Assembly (NCBI GenBank): GCA_951812895.1
Contig: OX638333.1
Coordinates: 424,366 to 488,365, forward strand
Reading direction: 5' to 3'
Length of the DNA stretch: 64,000 bases
DNA from: an uncultured Roseovarius sp.
Lineage (GTDB): Bacteria > Pseudomonadota > Alphaproteobacteria > Rhodobacterales > Rhodobacteraceae
Part shown: piece by piece, positions 63,686 through 64,000 of the stretch
How the letters are laid out: each line of letters starts with the position of its first letter
How positions within the stretch are numbered: the first letter of the stretch is position 1
Program-made: the position numbers and the translations under genes
The notes under the pieces: generated by a model
Told to the model about the DNA's origin: nothing
The model's database searches: none
The model's input: only the letters and a program-made list of their open reading frames with translations

Positions 63686-64000
63686 CTAAACCGTCTCGTC
63701 TTCGAGGTGCAGCTTCATATCGATCAACACCTGCTGCAATGCGGATGTTTCTTTTAACAGGCGCTTTGCTTCGTTCACCGTGATTATGCCATCTTCGATG
63801 GATTGCTGATATTCCGCCATGAGCATGGCAAACCGCTGGCTAAGCGCGATCACATCGCTGTTCACACCACCTTTATCTTCGGTATTTCTGCGGCTCTTTT
63901 CGAACGACAGGCTGATACCCTTCAACTCAGACAAAGCGCCTGTAACGTGGGGGTAAGAGGCCGCTTCTTCCAGCGCTGCAACCGCATCAATCGGCATAAA
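63686..64000 (-). CDS. Partial unknown protein at the window edge
   Basis: The minus-strand frame is open up to the end of the window. It encodes PIDAVAALEEAASYPHVTGA near its visible start and a helical C-terminus (LLKETSALQQVLIDMKLHLE). It looks like the C-terminal part of a phage-regulatory-like (CII-type) protein family found in Rhodobacterales, but the DNA-binding N-terminus is not in view. Confidence 0.5.
   Translation of the reverse strand, partial: FMPIDAVAALEEAASYPHVTGALSELKGISLSFEKSRRNTEDKGGVNSDVIALSQRFAMLMAEYQQSIEDGIITVNEAKRLLKETSALQQVLIDMKLHLEDETV

Noticed and set aside
1-64000. CRISPR array or rRNA operon
   Set aside because: No regularly spaced direct repeats and no rRNA-like sequence were seen.

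Overview
The window looks like a chromosomal segment of an alphaproteobacterium of the Rhodobacterales (Roseobacter group). This rests on protein style (DUF6280-type protein, DUF1636, CbtA/CbtB, aerobic CobN, OpgC/G/H), on high GC with frequent ATGA-type gene overlaps, and on short dispersed repeats I associate with this group. No rRNA is present. One complete tRNA (Cys, GCA) is seen.

Layout. 1-10.6 kb is core genome: the end of a probable panB, a DUF3592 membrane protein, valS, a HisC-like aminotransferase with a small membrane protein, a class V aminotransferase, a tyrosine-phosphatase-like protein, a glycosyltransferase, ygfZ, efp and a DUF6280 protein. 10.7-15.4 kb holds cobQ and a minus-strand block pcm-like / tolC-like / acidic PopZ-like protein. 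15.5-24.7 kb is an accessory region. It starts at tRNA-Cys with a tyrosine integrase, two small excisionase-like proteins, two unknown genes and an XRE repressor with a palindromic operator. It continues into a 4.5-kb transposon (18996-23542) bounded by 25-bp inverted repeats. That transposon carries an IS1595-type transposase, a methyltransferase-HNH fusion, a 53-residue protein, two tRNA-like sequences and a coiled-coil/winged-helix gene broken by an IS630 copy.

24.9-35.7 kb carries a CoA-transferase/TPP-enzyme pair, a rhodanese, a secreted esterase, a TPR protein and the opgC-opgG-opgH operon for osmoregulated periplasmic glucans. 35.8-37.2 kb is an ArsR regulator with a YraQ-type permease. 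37.7-47.6 kb is a cobalt/cobalamin region: a B12 riboswitch, cbtB, cbtA, a His-rich protein, DUF1636, cobW, a GNAT gene, cobN and cobO. Inside it are a GNAT gene broken by a MITE and a frameshifted 3-hydroxyacyl-CoA dehydrogenase. With cobQ these genes point to aerobic B12 synthesis coupled to cobalt uptake.

47.8-64 kb holds a lipoprotein, a second TPP enzyme, a methanethiol-oxidase/SBP56 protein with a membrane partner, a large Cys-rich secreted protein of unknown function, an ankyrin-cytochrome c fusion, two tandem Lin0512 proteins, a CPBP protease, accD-folC, an epimerase, a VOC protein, amn, an HU protein, a DMT exporter and a partial gene at the edge.

The most unusual object is the passenger-bearing IS1595-type transposon. 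Next come a repeat-derived in-frame insertion in cobN, a MITE that can be removed exactly in silico to restore a GNAT gene, and a divergent PopZ-like protein.
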